Assembly: GCA_027422505.1 (NCBI GenBank)
Contig: JAPQWV010000050.1
Span: forward strand, 4,650,001-4,714,000
Source: Craterostigma plantagineum
Taxonomy: Eukaryota; Streptophyta; Magnoliopsida; Lamiales; Linderniaceae
Reading direction: 5' to 3'
Length of the DNA stretch: 64,000 nucleotides
Below are positions 28,665 to 41,303 of the stretch, in pieces. The position numbers and the translations under genes were made by a program. The stretch's first letter is position 1, and each line of letters begins with the position of its first letter. The notes below the pieces were generated by a model. It saw only the letters and a program-made list of their open reading frames with translations. It made no database searches and was not told where the DNA came from.

Positions 28665-31498
28665 ATGGCTATGATTTGGGTGGCAAGATCAAGAAACAGT
28701 ATTGCCCAGTTTATGAGAAAGATGGTCTTAAACGGCAATGAAAGATCATTGTACTATGCTGCAAGCTATTATTACATGACAGTTGCTTCTTCAGGTAATA
28801 ATATTACAGAATTAGGGAAGAAGCAAAACAATTTCTCGAATCATAAGACGGCCGCCATGGATATGGCGAATCGAAGGTTTGAGTCTGCTAAAGCTGGCGA
28901 GCAACTAATCGAATCCTTGCCCAGTTACAGCACTGATGAAGATTATGAGAACGACGATGGAAACGAGGTAATTCTTCTCTTTTTTTTTTTTCCATCTGTG
29001 TGGTGTGTTTGAATGACATGGATGAATCAAACACGTGTTCATTAATTTGATAATACATTTTATATTTATGTACGTAAAAACGTGTACGTGTTTCTGAAAT
29101 TTTCTTGAATTAATATCCGCTTCTCAATTATAAAACCAAACTAAATTAGTATTTAAAATACATATTTGATAATTTAGGAGGCTATCGAATTTCCCGGCGG
29201 AAAAGTAGGTTTCACGCCGCAGATGAAATTCATATCAGAAGCCACCGATAAGAGAATACCTTGCTACCGTGTCCTCGATGACGACGGCCGGCCGATCTCC
29301 GGCGGAGAAATCGCCGGAGCTCTGCTGGAAAAAGACAAGGCAATGAAGATGTACAAAAGCATGGTGACGCTTCAAATCATCGACAGCTACTTCTATGAAG
29401 CTCAGAGACAAGGAAGGATTTCTTTCTACTTAACTTCCATGGGCGAAGAAGCCATAAACATTGCCACGGCCGCCGCGCTTTCGCCCGACGACGTCGTCTT
29501 GCCTCAGGTGAGTATAATAAAGATTGAATTTTTTTTTCAGGGTTGATTATATTTTCGTCCTATAAGTCAAAAAGGTTGATACTTTGAGGAAACCCAGCTG
29601 AAAATTAACTAATGGGTTGCAATTTAAGGATCCTAACTTTCAAAATTGAAATAATTTTGGCATTATGTACTTACATTGCTTCAATTTTGAAAGCTTGTGT
29701 TGTTAAATTGCAACCCCATAAGTTGGGTGATTCTTACTTATTCAAGAAACGAATTTCGGTAGGAGGAAATATGTTTTTATAACGATTTCAAGAAATATAC
29801 GTTTTTGTATAGTATCGAGAGCCTGGAATCTTGCTTTGGCGCGGGATGACGATACAAGAGTTAGCCGATCAATGCTTCGGAAACAAAGACGGCCATGGAA
29901 AAGGGAGGCAAATGCCGATACATTACGGCTCGAAAGAGCTTAATTTCTTCACCGTCTCGTCTCCCATTGCGTAGGAATTCGATTGCCTTTTTCGCCTACG
30001 TAATGATTAATTACAATTTTTTTTTAATTAATTATCTCTTCTCTTTTTTTTTTCTTGTTAGGACGCAACTGCCTCAAGCGGCCGGCGTCGCTTATTCGCT
30101 GAAAATGGAAAACAGAGACGCTTGCGTGGTTGCTTTTACGGGAGATGGAGGCACGAGCGAGGTACGTATACGACCTTGACTCAACCGTATATATTTTTTT
30201 CCTTCGAAATGTTCGTTTTTCGAATTTTTCGTTTCGCTCGTTTTTTTTTGGATAGGGAGATTTTCACGCGGGTATGAACTTCGCGGCGGTTATGGAGGTT
30301 CCCGTGATGTTCATATGTCGCAATAACGGTTGGGCCATAAGCACGCCGATACACGAACAATTTCGAAGTACTATGAAGAATCTCTTCTCTTTTTCTTTTG
30401 TTGTAATATTACGGGGAAACGATTCGTTGTGTGGTAGAAATGACGGGATAGTCTTTTCTATGTAAGGCGATGGCGTCGTCGTGAAGGGCCAAGCGTATGG
30501 CATACGGAGCATACGCGTCGATGGAAACGATGCCCTCGCCGTTTACAGTGCGATTCGAGCCGCTCGAGAAATGATTGTGCGCGAAAAGAAGCCCGTCCTG
30601 GTCGAGGTAACGATTTCTTACAAAAAAATAACACTTAACCTAAATGAATCATATCATGTGTAGTGGCGGAGCAATATTTGGACCCAGTGGAATGTTTTTT
30701 TTTCTTATGATTTGTTGATAGAAAAATTATAATATCCAAAATAATTTACATAATATAGAGAAATGGACCCTTTTATTGATGTAGTAAGGGAGATGAAATT
30801 ATATTGGCAAACTATCTAGTTCAGCCAGTGATCATATTTTAATTTTATATATCAGGTTTCTTACACGGCGTTTTATCTTATTTCTTTCTTACAGCCTTAT
30901 ACGTTAAATTTTCTTTTTCTGGGCAATTGTGAGGATTTGTACATTTATGGCTCTTGATAATTAGTTCTGACGCTGTATTAATTGTCAACTCACATAAATG
31001 GTCAACTTTACATATTTTATTTCCGACTGCCTACCAAAAATTGTACAGGCGCTTACGTATCGAGTGGGCCACCACTCGACGTCGGACGACTCGACGAAAT
31101 ACAGAGGGATCGACGAAATCGAGCATTGGAAAACGGCTCGAAGCCCTTTGGCTCGGTTCAGAAAATGGGTTCGGAGGAATAATTGGTGGAGCGACGAAGA
31201 GGAAGCTCGGTTCCGTGAAAGCGTCAAGAAACAGGTTAGGGTTTTGCTCGTAATAGCGAAAACGACACGACGCTTGTTCTCGTCGGTTATTAGATTCGTC
31301 TTCCTGAAAAAAAGGGAGTATTTATTTCAGGTGCTCAAAGCGATTCAAGAGGCGGATAGAAAAGAGAAGCCATCGTTCGAAGATTTATTCAACGACGTCT
31401 ACGATCGGAAGCCGTCTAACCTTCTAGAACAAGAGCGAGCTCTTAGGGAAGCTGTCGAGAGGCACAAGAACGAGTACCCAACTGATGTCCCGTTGTAA
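28665..31498 (+). CDS. BCE1A: Branched-chain 2-oxoacid dehydrogenase E1 alpha subunit (mitochondrial)
   Basis: Eight exons: 28665-28967, 29178-29507, 29813-29970, 30062-30161, 30256-30367, 30467-30606, 31049-31234, 31331-31498, giving 498 aa. The start [20 protein letters not shown] is an arginine-rich mitochondrial presequence. With E1 beta it decarboxylates the 2-oxoacids of Leu, Ile and Val using thiamine diphosphate. Visible features: [34 protein letters not shown], the TPP/Mg motif [20 protein letters not shown]...CRNNGW (from about residue 291), and the regulated loop [16 protein letters not shown]. All joins keep phase. Exon 5 uses CGAA|GTACTA as donor, a weak site. Out-of-frame ATG at 28660 precedes the chosen start. 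Arabidopsis counterpart by recall: At1g21400. Confidence 0.93.
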
Positions 31499-31992
31499 GG
31501 GAATCTCTCGATAAGATTCGAATCGAAAAGACATTACAGTGATCTAATGTCGTTCTCCTAACGAACAAATCGAAAAATCGAAGCTACTAACTTTGCTTTT
31601 ATATCCAAGATGATTCTTGAGTTAATAAAACTCTTTAGAAACGCAGAATGGAATCCATTCTCCAGACTATATATGCAACCTCACATTTATGAATCAAAAG
31701 CCAAGCGAAGCCCAAACGGCAAAGTCGCTCGCTCCACGCCTGGGAATAGCCTCTTTCAAGAAATCCGTATAAAAACCTCGTTCGCAAGCTAGGCATCGAA
31801 CATGTCTGAACAAGCGCAGAACACGAAAAGGGGTCCCACATTTCCCAACACCCAAACCTTATCCACTTCTCCACGCCTTGCCTTCGAATCTGAGGGAAGT
31901 AAGTGTCCGTTCTTCTTCGCCGCAACAAACAAGGCCAAACCATCAATCGCTCGTAAGATCAACTCTTGCATATATTATATGCTCATGACTCA
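31499..31992. other. 3' flank of BCKDH gene and an unrecognised minus-strand fragment
   Basis: Minus-strand frame 31971-31789 reads LFVAAKKNGHLLPSDSKARR and DKVWVLGNVGPLFVFCACSD, which looks protein-like. It is interrupted by stops after about 60 codons and continues in-frame for short stretches. I do not recognise the family. It may be a fragment moved together with the neighbouring SEUSS-like pseudogene. Confidence 0.3.
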
Positions 31993-33628
31993 CATATTGC
32001 AGTTGTTTTGTAGCTCAGACATGGAGTTATTATTGGAGGTGCTATTGGGCGATGAGTTTGCAGCAGCAGTTTGGTATTTTTTGTGCCACAGCGCCAAGTT
32101 GGCTAACCTGCGCATATGTATTATTACATGTGGACCATCTGAGTTAGTTTTTTTACTATGTTGTCCCATAAAAGTAGAATTCCTAACGAGGATGTAATAG
32201 AATTGATCTCAAGAACACAAACCTGAGGTATAAGTAACCTTCTAGGAATTTCGTGGCGCCGTGCGCAGAATTCCCAAGACGAAGAAATGCTTGTGAGAAA
32301 AAATGGAAACCATACATAACGAAATCAATGCGAGAAAAATCGCACCTTTAGGTCAGGGGAGAACACAATTCGAAGCTGACTGTCGCGAACAGCTCGGATC
32401 TCGTCGAAGACACTCTCCTGTATGCCTTTGCGTAGTCCAAGACGATTTGTCCCGAGGAATTCTGATATTCTCTCGGCACGTCGACATAAAGTAGTTCTTC
32501 TAAGGTACCGCTTTCGCATTTTATTTTGAAAAGTCTAGGAAGAACTTCGACAGTTGCCTCTGTTAGAAGAGAAGATGACAATCGAATTTATTACATGTTT
32601 AATGCTGATATATTTCATTGTTATTGAGATCTCTTCATGGATAGAATATAAAAAAGAAAAGCACTGATGCACAAAAGACGTACCACATCCACGACCAGGC
32701 TTTCGATTGCATATTTCACGGAGCCAAACATCCTACATAATGCATAAATATCAGTACTTCATGGCCGCAATTATGGAACACAAATAAGAAAGCTTTATAT
32801 ATAAAAATAAGATATGCTATTGACCAATACAATAAGATATCCTAGTACAAACTTTGCCTGGTTTGGCGGACGTAATATTAGCCAAAGAGTAACAACTCCT
32901 AGCACCGACGAACCTGAGGAAGAACTCCAGTATTTTGGCGAACACTTCCAGACATAGATATGCACCACTTTTTCTTGGCGTTAGGAGCAAAATACTCGTT
33001 AACGAATTTCCTCCAAAACTCAATATTGTTGTCCTACAAAAACATTAGCGCAACTTTGGGCACTTTAAAACACGACGAAATCAGACAGCATATCTTACTT
33101 CGGGCCTATGTTGCTGCTGGTACATGTGATGAGTTAGCCTCCGAGCACACATTCCCGGTTCGTAGACTGGCTTCCCCGGCGAATCTTGAGGTTCCATTTT
33201 GAGCTGTCCAATGCTTCTCGTGCTCTGTAATTGCTGAGGTTCTAACTTAATGGGACTCCTCAGAGCTTGCGATGAAGACGCTTGCTCGTTGTTCGCCCAC
33301 TGCTCGAGCTTGACGGGCCCCACGTTGGGACGTGCCATCCCTTGAAGAATGTTCTGCTGATCTGTCAGCATCTGACCATTCGAGAATTGAGGTTGGCCTT
33401 GACCTTGACTTTGACTAGGAACTGATACATTGTAAGAAGACGAAGGAGGATTACCGCCATTGCCAAATGGCTGCTGAAGAAGAGAAGAAACGTTGGGGAC
33501 ATTCCCGAGCATGTTCATGGCGATGCTATTGAACTGACTCTGAGCCCTGAGGGGATACTAAAGAAGGAATCATATTCTGCAAAGGAATTTCGCCGGCCTG
33601 ACCACCTAAGTAACCCTTGTGGCATCAT
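31993..33628 (-). pseudogene. SEU-like: SEUSS/SLK transcriptional co-regulator, truncated and frameshifted
   Basis: Minus-strand pieces follow the order of plant SEUSS (LDB1-like adaptor that recruits LEUNIG). They start LGGQAGEIPLQNMIPSLVSP (about 33600-33560) and run NMLGNVPNVSSLLQQPFGNG, KPVYEPGMCARRLTHHMYQQ, NNIEFWRKFVNEYFAPNAKK, VWLREICNRKPGRG, VEVLPRLFKIKCESGTLEEL, ESVFDEIRAVRDSQLRIVFS and SMSELQNNCNM. Lesions: an extra base near 33547, one base missing near 32423, an extra base near 32078, and no sequence for the rest of the dimerisation domain and the Gln/Asn-rich C-terminus. Several introns remain, so it is a genomic, not a retro-, copy. Confidence 0.8.
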
Positions 33629-35218
33629 TTTTTTTTATTGCGAAAAAGAGTAGATCTAGTAATATGATTCTGGCCAGCGTAACATTGGATCTTCCGCGCA
33701 AAAACGTGATCAAGAAGGGTATCTATGGAGTTAATATTACGACTTTGAGGATGCTTTTACGTCGTGGATAAGCATATATCTAATCACGAGGATAAACTAG
33801 GTTCTTCAACTAACTAAATTCCATGTGAAGGATGCAAGAACGCTACGCCAATCTCCGGAAAATTGGCGAAAAGGTGGAATCTTTGACACACCTTGGGATC
33901 AAAAACCCTGCAAATAAACGTTTTTTCGGGTCAGATATCTGATTTTCATCTCAACACAATGAGTAGAAACCAAAAATCTAAGAACAATGGACAGCGTAAG
34001 AACTCAAGAACTTCGGAATTGAATTAACATCAGCGTCTTTAAGAATCTTACAACATTAAACTACCAAATGTTGCAAATTCCAACGAAAAATCTGGAAATA
34101 ATTTGGTTAAACATAAAAAGTAATGTGATTCTCCCCAGCGTTTAAACTCCCGAACGTTAACAAGGAAGCGCTTTTCTCAGCAAAGAAAACGGAAAATAGC
34201 AAAAGAAATAAAATATAGCAAATTATCAAAGCCAAAAGACAGACATAGACCATTTGCTATTACTTCATTCATGATAACAAAACATCATGACTTACTATAG
34301 TACCAATCAATTAAACTTCCGAAATCCAAAGCAAGCGAGCTGACAGAACTCGGTGAAGAGTGCACAAACAGAGTAGATGCAAGAAAATGATAGTAATAAT
34401 AGAAGAGACGAATAGAATCTTGACAAAATCTTTTAAGAACTCTTCACAGAGAACGACGATGAAGAAGAAAAGAGGAGAAGCAAAGTTTAAGAAAACGTGT
34501 GTGGCGTGCGTGCGAGCTTTTTATTGCGGACTTCCAAAATGTTTCATTAAATTCGATTTAATTCTATATTTTTGTCTTCCCTCTTATATCTATCTGAAAA
34601 TAAAATGTCGATCTAAAGTACATTATTTTTTAATATGAAGCTATGTTATATGTTTGTCAGTAATACCAAAAACCAGTCTCTTCCCATTCCAACATTCCTC
34701 TGCTAGGAAAAAGTCCATTCTTCTATGTGGGAGATTGCTATCTGCATTTTTGGGAGAAATAGGAGGCTTATTTACATATCTTGCCATCTCTGTTCGTTAT
34801 ATTACGTTTTGGGACTTTTTCAATATCAACTTTCATTAAATTGATATTCCGTTTATTCAATTAACCACTTGAGCATAGACTACTCCGAATTTCATATAAA
34901 TTCATGCTTCCAATTTTCCGATCGTAGGTGATTCTGCTCTATGTATTTTCTCGCAAGTCCACATAGACTACGATTATTAATGAATCCAAGCGAGTTGACT
35001 AATATTATTTTTCTAATAAAAACTGAGTTTTCATCTTACTACGATTATCAATTTCAATTTGAAAATCCTAAGGGAACATTTATTCATATCTCACAACAAA
35101 CATAACGTTAGAACATGACATAGAGATACATACACTTGACACCAAACACATATTGAAAAGAAAATAAAAAGGAGAAAGAAAATAAATATAAAAAGGAAAC
35201 GACGAGCACAATAAAATC
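33629..35218. other. Intergenic, probable former SEUSS-like leader/promoter, no intact gene
   Basis: No supported coding region. The stretch about 34490-34580, with GTGCGAGCTTTTTATTGCGG and following AAATTCGATTTAATT, has related sequence at about 61920-61985 and 62075-62120. It belongs to the segment duplicated near the right end of the window. Confidence 0.5.
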
Positions 35219-36804
35219 TCAAGCCTGTCCATTCTGAACATATTTGGGCCGCTTTTGCTGATAAGGCTTCTCAAGGCCCAAATTCCCATTCTCAACATTG
35301 TCCACGTCACATTTATTATTATAATTTCGATATATTGCGTATAAAATCAGCTGAATGGCTCCCAAAAAGCTTCCCAGACCATTAGGAATCTGCACCAGCA
35401 TAAAATAAATATTTGGAGTTTTCCGTTAATAATTTTCATCTTATTTTCTTCTATTTATGACATATAATAAATCGACATATATGACGTTGTTGTTTACAAG
35501 TTTATAACCTACTTTGCTGTTGTTGCATTGCAATAATCCTCTTGTTATTTCTTCCCAACAACATGTATTTATTGCCAACCAAAATATGAAATCATGGCTG
35601 TAATAAATTCTTATACGCATGCATCTATAAATAGAAATCTAAATGCTGTAATAAAGAAACGTCATACGAAAACTAAAATCAGCAGGAAATAATAAAGTGG
35701 TGAGTAGTTATAAACCCTAATGGCCTTCATTCTTTAGATCTTCTCAAACCTTCCTCTAACAAATAATTTTAAAACTTTATATACTAAGAAAGAAGAAAAA
35801 CTTACATAAAGAAACATGTCCCCTCCAAGGATTCCATAGATGAGCCAAGAAGTACCACAAAGGAAGAGACACAGAGACAAGAAAAATGGCATGTATTCAA
35901 CACTCTTCGTCTTTATCACCATCCTCTTTAAGAATTCAATAATTAACATCAATATATATGTAATCTTCTGCTTGTAAATAAAATATCGAATTTCGGGCGT
36001 ACCATGATTGAGAGAGGCGAGGCGTACATTATGATGGAAAACACGGTAGCTGCGAAGCCACATAGCATTCTCTTGGTTTTCTTCTTATGTATCGCAAACG
36101 TCGAAGACAAGACGATGGACGAAAAGAAGGCCAATACGCAAATTAAAAGCGCGACGATTTTCGCCTTTTCTTTCTTCGGGGAATATAAGAGAAATATCAC
36201 TATGTATATGGCTTCTAGCACCGCCCCAGTTCCATTGATCGCCGTAACAAGTGTGTTGTCCTTTGAAATAAAGGGCAAACCATACCTGCATTAGTAATAT
36301 CATCAAAATTGGCATAAAGATCACATTTTTAATCTAGAAAAATGGTATACAATTAATTAAATTATAATACCAAGCTGCGAGCAAGCAGTTAAGCAAGGTC
36401 ATGACATATGGGATTCCTGAGAATTGCTCAGTCGATTTCTTGGATATGATTCTCTTGAACGTAATCCTATATATATAATATATACATATATATATTTTAT
36501 ATATATATATATATAATAGATAGTCGTGAAACTTGTTAATGTAGTAAATATAACGTCTTCAACCATTGTTGAATATTATGGAGAGGATCGAAAGGGCTTA
36601 CGTGGGGGACAGAAACACCAACAGGCCGATAGCATTTCCTGAAGAAGGACCATATAAAACGCGAGGATGTTAGAAAAACAGCAAATCAAGAAATGTAGAT
36701 TGAAATTTAGTTTTTACAACAAAAGAATCGAAAGCCCATAAGAAAAGGATGGATGTACCGATGATTCCGAAGGCCAAATGCAGTGCGCTGTGAAAGTTAG
36801 CCAT
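35219..36804 (-). CDS. SWEET1-like: SWEET sugar transporter (SWEET1-like)
   Basis: Six exons: 36804-36759, 36638-36602, 36466-36371, 36285-36003, 35925-35806, 35389-35219, giving 250 aa, the normal SWEET length. The family forms seven-helix (3+1+3) uniporters for glucose or sucrose in plasma or vacuole membrane. Visible: MANFHSALHLAFGIIGNAIG (TM1), LSPTITFKRIISKKSTEQFS, PYVMTLLNCLLAAWYGLPFI (TM2), AINGTGAVLEAIYIVIFLLY (TM3), RMVIKTKSVEYMPFFLSLCL and FLCGTSWLIYGILGGDMFLY (second MtN3 repeat), and PNGLGSFLGAIQLILYAIYR (TM7). A decayed paralog lies in inverted orientation at 60794-61960. Arabidopsis counterpart by recall: SWEET1, At1g21460. Confidence 0.92.
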
Positions 36805-37083
36805 TTTCTGGGATATTATTATTATTCAAGAAAACTGAATATGGATAGAGGGTTTTTTGGTTAAGCGGTGTGTGTGTGTGTGATGCAAGAAAAACACGAA
36901 AGGAGGATTCGTCTTATATAGAACAAGAAAGACAACAACTTTGCCTTTGCACTAAATGTGCTTACACAGATTACGTCCTTATCTACACACACACACACGC
37001 ACTTTGGACGACTTGGGGTATAATGAATTCTGACTGCGTCTTCTTCTCATCCTTTACATACAGTGTGTTGTCACTTTGTAAAT

Positions 37084-37151
<68 letters not shown>

Positions 37152-38003
37152 GGTAGAGGAGTGTGTCTAAATCTGCATGAGAGTTAATTACTTGTTTCTG
37201 GGGTGAGATATAAATGAATATGGTGGCATGCAAAATTGTGTTTCCCGGTAAAACCTCGTGAAGTTTTGGATTTTTTTTGTCTATTTATAAATATATTTCG
37301 AGAATTCAACGAAATTGATCTATTGATGCGGTTATGTTAAAGATTGAAATAAACTATTAGGATTCTGATGCTAGGACGCGCATAAATCGCTATTAGGATT
37401 CGGCTATTTAATTTAGGGAAAAATATTTAATTTCGATCGTGGCACTCTTGTGCACCGCCCTGAGTTAATTTAGCAACTCATACAATTTAATTAATTGCTA
37501 CTATATATTTAGATGTTATATTTTCTTAAATTGGAACATATGCGGTCCTAAAGTTTCATATTTAAATCGTTTTTAGTTAATTGTTTGGTACCCATATTCA
37601 ATATTGTCTACATCACAACCCACAGCTGTGATCAATCAACGATTATATCGGCACATAATCCTTAAAAACAACCAAGTTTAAGTAAGTTTAGGGTCTAGCA
37701 TTTAATACATAATACCATTATACATATTTAATTAATGTAGTGACCATTCTACCTTAAAGACCAACCTTCATTAACTTTCCGATATACAGATGAGCTATCT
37801 CTAGCTGTTCCAACTTTTCAGTAATGAATGTTTTCAATTAGTCAACCGTAATGAAATATTACTACATTCAAAGAATTTATGTCTATTATCAATAAAAATA
37901 CATCATTACTTCAACTAGTTTTAACATGATATTAGCTCTACAATGTTACAAGAAGAAAATGAAAGAAAAAACAATTGCATAAACTTAGAGAACCTGTGAA
38001 TAT
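36805..38003. other. Intergenic with (CT)n(TA)n microsatellite
   Basis: SWEET upstream region and the 3' flank of the exostosin gene. A CT run followed by a TA run occupies about 37088-37150. No gene recognised. Confidence 0.6.
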
Positions 38004-40397
38004 CTAAGGCAAAGGCATTGGAGGTTTCCATTTGCTGAACTCTAGCAAATCCCTACTAACCACAGTACCATTGTGCAACCAAAATGTCTCTGGCGATTGA
38101 TGAAACGTCCTCACTTTCTTCTGAAGCTCCAATAAAATCCCTCGAAAAGCAGAGCACGCCTCGGATTCTCGGGCGTAAACCCATAGACACCGAACTTTTC
38201 TTCCTCGCTCGATCATTTCTTCGATCGCTTTATCTGTAATAATAATTATGAAAAAAAAGCGTGGACTTTACAGCCCTTGAATCGTTTTCTATGAAAACAA
38301 GAATGCGATTGAAATTGCATAGGGTGTTATTACAGCACCTGGAATCGATTCCAAATAATCCAGGAACTCTGTTCCTATACGAGTCGAAGGCCATTTGATA
38401 GATACTTTGGTAAAGTCAACTATGTCTTGAAAGGGCAGTTCGACATGATCCGATAAGATAACTGGTACACACTCCTGTTTAACAGAAAACCAACCAAGAT
38501 TCGTTTTTCTTTTCTGCGATTCGATTGAATTTTACAGAGAATGAGGGTGTAAAGGCGTAAATGTTATGACTGACCACGAAGAAGGACTCGAAAAATCGAA
38601 GAGTCCAAGAAGATTCTCCACGTGGGGCCAGGCAGAATTTTGCGTTGCGAAGATGATGAAAGTATTCTGTCCTCCCGAGTTTGTCTGGGCCGCTGAATTT
38701 CAACTCTGGACATTCCAACTGTTCACATTAATTATCAATATGCGAATCATTTGGATTGAAAAATGTTCAAGTACCGATCTTGAATGAATTTGTGTGAACG
38801 AAGTCGTTCGGGTGTTTGTGCTTGGCTAACCCATGATTTGCTGGCTTTAGATTAGTACCTTATCAGGGTATTGCTTTGAGAGAATGATCAATTGCAAACG
38901 CCCACTCTTCCCTTGTGCTCGGCCTAAATAATTCGCCAAATACTTCCTTCTTGACAAAGGCAAAGGTTCGACAAGTCTAGCCTTTTGACTTGTCATCCCA
39001 TCATCGACATTTCCAGGTATGATGATGTCTTTCCATGTGTTGAAGGCACTAGTGTCTCGTTTATCAGTTCGATCTCCCTGTACATACGAAAGACGGAGGC
39101 AGTTTTCAAGCCAAAAGAAATTGAGCAACTGGTCTAGGAAAATGAGGCAAAAACTCATAATTGATAAAATTTTCTAGCATGCCCTGGCAAAGACATACAT
39201 CAGAAATTGGTGATTAAAAGGCTTTCTGTTGATATTGATACGTGCAAAGAAATGATAGCGGATGGAGTATGCTTTAAATTATTACCTCTGGTGTGAGAAT
39301 TATGGAACGATTGATATACGTCGCCCAAGACTTGAACAAGTGAGCTCCAGCACCACTGCAATAATTATTATCACACCGAGGAAACAAATCAGAGAAACAC
39401 AAAGACGTCTTAATCATGCTCGTTATCCAGTTCTTCCTTATTATTATCACAATAAAAAGCCATTGCGTAAATTGCGCAGGAACTGGAGAAGAAAGGATAA
39501 CAAAACCACAAACAATAAAGGTCGAGGCGTCTAAGAAAGAGCAATTACAGGATGATTTTTTGATGTAAAACCTCGTACTACCAATAACATTGTAATACCT
39601 CGGAAATACAAAGACATGATTGCGTCCGCTAGATAACCTGAAATAGGGCATTTGGCTTAAAACCTGAAGAAGGTTTAACATAAAAATTCAATTAATAAAG
39701 GCATTATTTCCTCCAAATCGTCCATTCCATGGCAAAAACAGTTCCATTACCTGCACGTAAGTATGGTTGATCTCTTTATCGCTGAGGCCACCCATCATTC
39801 GGACGCATTTAACGTATGACGGCACGAAGAACAGATCAGCTTCCTCTTTCTTTCTAGTGCGGTATGCCGATTGTAAAAGCAACCTATGAATTTTAACCTA
39901 AGATGAATCGAAAGAAGCACAAATCAAGACTACATGGAGTAGTAAATCAGCATCAAGCCTTACACAGAAAGCAAAATCGATTATATAACTGCCGTACGTG
40001 CTAGACCTATGCATTCAATCAATCGAATTACCTGAGTGCCCCACTGCCCTTTCAAACATGCATCAGCCGAAATCTTCCCGTCCCGTCCGTACAACAGCTG
40101 CTTGAGGCCATCGATTTCGTCTTCTTCGTAGACGTAGATCTTCAATTTAACGTCGTGAGCATGCCCCCCATACCGCACGACGTCGTTTTCCGAGGCGTAC
40201 GGACCATTGTTCGATCGATAGGCGGCGTACTTCGAAGAGCACGGGCCTATAGTGTGATCGAAGATCCTGGTGAGGAAGAAAGTGACGATTACCAAACCGA
40301 GTGCGGCGATCTGCTGTGCGCGAGAGCATTGAAGGTAATGGTGTGGATGCGATGAGAATATTCGAGCTGGCTTGCTCGGTGAGCTTGTACTGGCCAT
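38004..40397 (-). CDS. Exostosin-family glycosyltransferase (GT47)
   Basis: Eight exons: 40397-40032, 39897-39751, 39663-39599, 39355-39286, 39077-38859, 38718-38575, 38474-38339, 38233-38004, giving 458 aa. A type II Golgi membrane protein: anchor IAALGLVIVTFFLTRIFD near residues 30-48, then a stem. GT47 landmarks: VKLKIYVYEEDE, YRTRKKEEADLFFVPSYVKC, RNHVFVFP, GAGAHLFKSWATYINRSIIL, KDIIIPGN, YFHHLRNAKFCLAPRGESSW, and CVPVILSDHVELPFQDIVDF. This is the donor-binding half of plant exostosin-like enzymes that build cell-wall polysaccharides. The specific substrate is unknown. All joins keep phase and no lesion is seen. Arabidopsis counterpart by recall: At1g21480. Confidence 0.92.
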
Positions 40398-40951
40398 GGA
40401 TCAGAGAGAGAGCAGAGCATTTGCAGAGTGAAGAAGGTGTTACGATACGACGTCACTTCGATGGCAAATCAGAATGATAGTAGACCATAAAAGAGTATGG
40501 GCCTTTGATTAGCCCAAGTATAGCAACATTTTCAGGCCCATATCCACACGAAAAATAGTTTTATATTATGAACTATTAAATAAATGTATATCATTTAGAA
40601 TGTTAAGGTTAAATAAAAGATTATTAGTTGATGTCATTATTTTATTAATTAGAATGATGGCTGTAGTTTTTTTAAACTTATTTGTGTATAAATAAGTGAT
40701 TCGTGTTTTATTAAAAGTATTACGAAAATAATTTATCTTTATAAATATCTTTGATGAGCCCATCGCCGGCCTAGACTCACTTTTTTCTGTCTGTCCTTGT
40801 GGATTTGAGAGATCGAGGAAAGGCAAGGGTTAGTCGGGACATACAATAGAGTTTTTTGAAAGTGTTTAACTTCTATTATGGAACTCCTTGTATGTCTCGA
40901 TTTTTAGTTTATAGATTAAGACGACGAAATACTATCTAAATTTATGTTGGA
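40398..40951. other. Intergenic, promoter side of the GT47 gene, no other gene
   Basis: Upstream sequence of the exostosin gene followed by AT-rich DNA. The 86-codon frame at 40566-40826 (minus) is low-complexity and not supported. Confidence 0.5.
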
Positions 40952-41145
40952 CTAGTATGTTTTGCACACTCAATGCGTGTGCAATAATATAATGCATCAT
41001 GTTAATTTTAACTAAATAGAGGGATAACATAGAAATTAATTGAGAGTAGTGGATAAATTTTATTTTATTTATGAATGAGAAATTTTACACACCAAATCAA
41101 TTTGGATTAACGATTTGTATCCAATCCTGAGCTTTTATATAATAA
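40952..41145 (-). mobile_element. Short Helitron-type non-autonomous element
   Basis: On the minus strand the right part begins TTATTATATAAAAGCTC, like the 5' end of the candidate Helitron at 55161. The left end is a hairpin (GCACACGCATTGAGTGTGC) followed by a short spacer and CTAG|T at 40952, a Helitron 3' terminus. Directly to the right, a second such 3' end (GCGCGCAACGGACTAG|T at 41146) suggests tandem insertion. There is no target duplication, as expected for Helitrons. Confidence 0.4.
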
Positions 41146-41303
41146 CTAGTCCGTTGCGCGCTCGATGCGTGTGCAATAATAATTAGCTTTAACTTAAAAA
41201 TAAGTTCCACAAACATGAAGTGTTGATTTTAATCAGGCGTTGAATTGTTTTGAGTAGACATTTGTGTCAGTTCTTAATTGACGTGGGGTTATTAGTTTTT
41301 AAT

